Positions 33,778-36,258 of a stretch of 36,258 nt of DNA are shown piece after piece. The position numbers and the translations under genes are program-made. Where the stretch lies: positions 1-36,258 of the forward strand of contig SVJJ01000013.1 of the NCBI GenBank assembly GCA_015069045.1. Reading direction: 5' to 3'. The notes beneath the pieces were generated by a model that was not told where the DNA came from, ran no database searches, and was given only the letters and a program-made list of their open reading frames with translations. This DNA is from Oscillospiraceae bacterium (GTDB taxonomy: Bacteria; Bacillota; Clostridia; UBA1381; UBA9506). Position 1 is the stretch's first letter. Each line of letters opens with the position of its first letter.

Positions 33778-34263
33778 TTAGTCTTCCACAGTGCGACTCA
33801 TGGAAATCATGCCGGTGCGATACAAATCCTCAATGCCGTAGGGCTTACACATCCGCTCAAATGCATCAATTTTTTTGGGTGTTCCGGTGAGTTCAATAAT
33901 AACGGCATTTTCGGATATATCAATAATGGAGGCACGAAAAATCTGTACAATTTGGGCTATCTCACTGCGATTTTTAGCATTGCAGGCGACCTTAATCAAG
34001 CTTAATTCACGACTGACGGCGGCGTTTTCTGACAAAACCCGAACCTCCAGCACACCAACTAATTTAGAAAGCTGTTTTGTTACTTGGTCCACGGTATGCG
34101 CATCCCCGTTTACAATAATTGTCATGGCAGAAATTTCCGGATTTTGTGTTACACCCACAGCCAGGCTATCAATGTTAAAGCCACGGCGGGCAAATAGCCC
34201 CGATATTTTAGAAAGAATACCTGCATGGTTTTCTACCATTGCATTTACAATATGTTTTGCCAT
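33778..34263 (-). CDS. ilvN: acetolactate synthase small (regulatory) subunit
   Basis: Regulatory subunit that gives the synthase activity and valine feedback sensitivity. The 161 residues start with an ACT domain (about 4-80), including ENHAGILSKISGLFARRGFNIDSLAVG. The C-terminal domain with LIKVACNAKNRSEIAQIV and IIELTGTPKKIDAF follows. AAAGGAAG precedes the ATG. It follows ilvB by 38 bases. Length is typical of ilvH/ilvN-type subunits. Confidence 0.96.
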   Translation of the reverse strand: MAKHIVNAMVENHAGILSKISGLFARRGFNIDSLAVGVTQNPEISAMTIIVNGDAHTVDQVTKQLSKLVGVLEVRVLSENAAVSRELSLIKVACNAKNRSEIAQIVQIFRASIIDISENAVIIELTGTPKKIDAFERMCKPYGIEDLYRTGMISMSRTVED

Positions 34264-34301
34264 AGAGAACTTCCTTTCTCATAAAGTTTATATACATAGT
34301 T

Positions 34302-35918
34302 TTATACATGAGCTTTAGGATCAATAACAACCTCCAGAAAATAAGGGCCACTTGCAGTTAACAGGGCAGTCAATGCATCTGCAACATCTTCATTTTTGGA
34401 AATTTCTTGTGAGGGAATGCCGTATGCTGTAGCTAAGGTGCAAAAATCTGGTAAATCGCCAAGGCGCACATAATCTGCACGACAAGAAACCTTATCCACT
34501 TCTCTCACTAGACCCAAACAACTATTTTTAAACAAAATTATTTTAACCGGCACACCGGTTTCTACCATGGTTGCCAGTTCCGGCATGGACATTTGCAGGC
34601 TGCCATCCCCCTCAAGGGCAATAATCGGCCTATCGCCAGCAACAATTCCGGCGCCAATGGCAGCCGGCAGGCCGTAACCCATAGCCCCAAAACCGCCGGA
34701 GGTCAGGAAAACATCCCCCTTACGGAAGGAAAAATGGCGACACGCCCAAATCTGATGCTGCCCTACTTCAGTGGCAATAATGGATGGACCCGTTAAAGCC
34801 TTACGCAGCACTGAAAGAAGATAAGCAGGGTCTACATAGCTAGGGCGACTGCCCGTATCAGTGCCGTTGGTTCCTTGCAGAAAGGAAATGGTTTTTTGCC
34901 AATGAGCTTTAATGCGGTAGTTTTGCAATGCATCCGTCAGCTGTTGCAATATGGTTTTAACATCTCCGCAAAGAGAGATTTGACAGGGGCAATTCTTTCC
35001 TAATTCAGCAGGGTCAATATCAATATGAATCGTTACGGCCCGTTTTGTTAGCTGAACAGGATCGGGAACAGTACGTTCCGTAATCCGGCTGCCGGCAAAA
35101 ATAACCAAGTCAGCCTCTTTAAAAATTGCATTGGCAGCAGGCAATCCATGAATCCCTACCATGCCCAAATAGTTCGGAAAGTCCGAGGGCAGGGCCGAAA
35201 GCCCCATCATGGTGGAAACAGTGGGCAATCCGGTTGCAGAAAGGAGACCCATCAATTCCCGTTGTGCCTGGCCGCAAAGAACGCCGCCGCCAACAACAAG
35301 CAAGGGGTTTTTGGCGGTAGCTACAGCAAGCACCAAATCATCTAAAGTGTTGTTATGCGTCAGGGCAGGTTTGGTCAATTTGCTGGTCTGGTATGGCAGG
35401 GATGGCTCCCACTCCATTTTTGCCTTTAAAACATCGTAGGGAATATCCACAACAACGGGACCGGGTCTGCCATCAGATGCCAGATAAAAAGCCTCCTGCA
35501 CCGCTTTAGGCAAATCTTCGGCAGACTTAATAAGGTAATTATGTTTAGTCACAGGGGCAGTTACTCCAGTTGTGTCAACCTCCTGAAAAGCATCAGTACC
35601 TATTTGTGAAACGGAAACCTGAGCGGTTATAACCACCAGGGGAACCGAATCTACATAAGCGTTAGCGATAGCGGTAAGGAGATTCGTGGAACCGGGACCG
35701 GAGGTGGCCAGACAAACACCGGTTTTGCCGCAGGAACGGTAAAAGGCCGCTGCCATATGGGCAGCTCCTTGCTCTGTTCGGGTTAAAATATGGCGAATGG
35801 GTTCCTTTTTTAAAGCTTGGTAGACAGGCGCAATGGCGGCTCCGGGATAACCAAAAATGGTTTCCGTTCCATTTTCTCTTATCATTTTTAACAATACTTC
35901 TGCCGCAGTTATCTTCAT
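34302..35918 (-). CDS. ilvB: acetolactate synthase large (catalytic) subunit
   Basis: Thiamine-diphosphate enzyme condensing pyruvate to acetolactate (or 2-aceto-2-hydroxybutyrate) for branched-chain amino acids. The 538 residues have catalytic E49 in RTEQGAAHMA, the FAD-binding middle domain, and the ThDP motif GDGSLQM ending in NSCLGLV about 30 residues on (about 436-466). In-frame TTG and GTG lie four and three codons upstream, but ATG 35918 has the GGTG site and the family-like start MKITAAEVLLKM. The partner ilvN fixes it as the anabolic type. Leader is under 30 bases, so no T-box fits. Confidence 0.95.
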   Translation of the reverse strand: MKITAAEVLLKMIRENGTETIFGYPGAAIAPVYQALKKEPIRHILTRTEQGAAHMAAAFYRSCGKTGVCLATSGPGSTNLLTAIANAYVDSVPLVVITAQVSVSQIGTDAFQEVDTTGVTAPVTKHNYLIKSAEDLPKAVQEAFYLASDGRPGPVVVDIPYDVLKAKMEWEPSLPYQTSKLTKPALTHNNTLDDLVLAVATAKNPLLVVGGGVLCGQAQRELMGLLSATGLPTVSTMMGLSALPSDFPNYLGMVGIHGLPAANAIFKEADLVIFAGSRITERTVPDPVQLTKRAVTIHIDIDPAELGKNCPCQISLCGDVKTILQQLTDALQNYRIKAHWQKTISFLQGTNGTDTGSRPSYVDPAYLLSVLRKALTGPSIIATEVGQHQIWACRHFSFRKGDVFLTSGGFGAMGYGLPAAIGAGIVAGDRPIIALEGDGSLQMSMPELATMVETGVPVKIILFKNSCLGLVREVDKVSCRADYVRLGDLPDFCTLATAYGIPSQEISKNEDVADALTALLTASGPYFLEVVIDPKAHV

Positions 35919-35952
35919 GGCTTTCACCAACTTACTTTAATGTGTTATGCTT

Positions 35953-35981
35953 ATTGTAACAATAATTTATATTTTTGTCAA
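35953..35981 (-). promoter_or_regulatory. ilvB-ilvN promoter
   Basis: Minus strand TTGACA (35981-35976), 17 bases, TACAAT (35958-35953). The start codon is only 35 bases past the -10. Confidence 0.8.
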
Positions 35982-36151
35982 ACTCTAGGAATATATTTAA
36001 CAGAAATTACATATTATATGGATAATTATATGGAGAAGATCATAAACATACGAATTGAAAAGAGAATTTATTCAATAAGAATAAGCGGCAAAAAAGGTCA
36101 AGAAACAAGAAATGAAAATGGCTAAAAATACAAAAAAGTTTCAAAAAAGTG

Positions 36152-36180
36152 TTGACAAGGAGAAAAAATGATGCTATAAT
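36152..36180 (+). promoter_or_regulatory. perfect-consensus promoter, probably of an rRNA operon
   Basis: TTGACA (36152-36157), 17 bases, TATAAT (36175-36180) with a TG extension, preceded by A-tracts resembling an UP element (36124-36150). Between this and the ilvB promoter (35982-36123) I see only AT-rich sequence. Confidence 0.9.
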
Positions 36181-36186
36181 ATATTT

Positions 36187-36258
36187 CCGTGCTGAAGTGG
36201 CATTCGAACCTTGAAAATTGAACAGAGCAGGCTCTAAATAAATTACTTTGAGTAATTT
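36187..36258 (+). other. rRNA operon leader, cut by the window end
   Basis: After the promoter comes GAACCTTGAAAATTGAAC (36206-36223), which resembles the boxA antitermination segment found ahead of 16S rRNA in Clostridia. Then AGAGC/GCTCT (36224-36235) and a perfect AAATTACT/AGTAATTT stem (36240-36258) ending on the last base. The 16S start (AGAGTTTGATC) is not reached. A stable-RNA operon is the best explanation, though the rRNA itself is not visible. Confidence 0.75.

Noticed and set aside
35940-36125. 61-codon ORF between ilvB and the rRNA promoter
   Set aside because: AT-rich, no ribosome binding site, overlaps the ilvB promoter on the other strand.

Overview
The window looks like a chromosomal segment of a strictly anaerobic, low-to-moderate GC Firmicute of the class Clostridia. 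Four things point there: the ylm/sepF-divIVA-ileS-lspA-rluD cell-division neighbourhood, a DnaE polymerase with an intact PHP domain, an oxygen-sensitive class III ribonucleotide reductase with its activase, and a glycolytic gene order typical of Firmicutes. Starts carry strong AGGAGG-type ribosome binding sites and promoters are close to the housekeeping consensus. I cannot name the genus.

Layout. Positions 1-347 hold no gene, but contain a consensus leftward promoter and a half tRNA-Ser-like sequence. From 348 to 8779 a leftward operon encodes an HlyD-like membrane protein, YggS, SepF, YlmH, DivIVA and IleS, then LspA and RluD after a terminator. A 0.5-kb divergent region contains a small-RNA candidate and two perfect palindromes. 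It leads into the rightward glycolytic operon pgk-tpiA-gpmI-eno (9316-14164). Next come htpG under a perfect CIRCE operator, a membrane-anchored HtrA protease, a possible structured RNA upstream of an HAD phosphatase, and an Mrp-type Fe-S carrier ATPase. After these are the hexuronate genes uxuA-uxuB and dnaE.

From 26311 to 30330 lies an nrdG-nrdD-trxB operon behind a promoter with paired NrdR boxes. Its NrdD carries a fused redoxin domain. The rest holds HU, tRNA-Leu(TAA), a two-gene chromate transporter, tRNA-Thr(GGT), sfsA and ilvB-ilvN. The last ~110 bases hold a perfect-consensus promoter and a leader typical of an rRNA operon whose 16S gene would begin just outside.

Three intergenic regions (after eno, after the HAD gene and after HU) carry related hairpin-rich repeats. 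All lie between converging transcription units, and two of them show compensatory changes in their stems. The strongest functional story is the DNA-precursor operon: NrdG makes the glycyl radical on NrdD, and the fused redoxin plus adjacent TrxB suggest a thioredoxin-type electron route, all under predicted NrdR control. Other points of interest are the CIRCE control of htpG, the structured RNA candidate before the HAD gene, and the promoter-driven tRNA-like element at the left edge.
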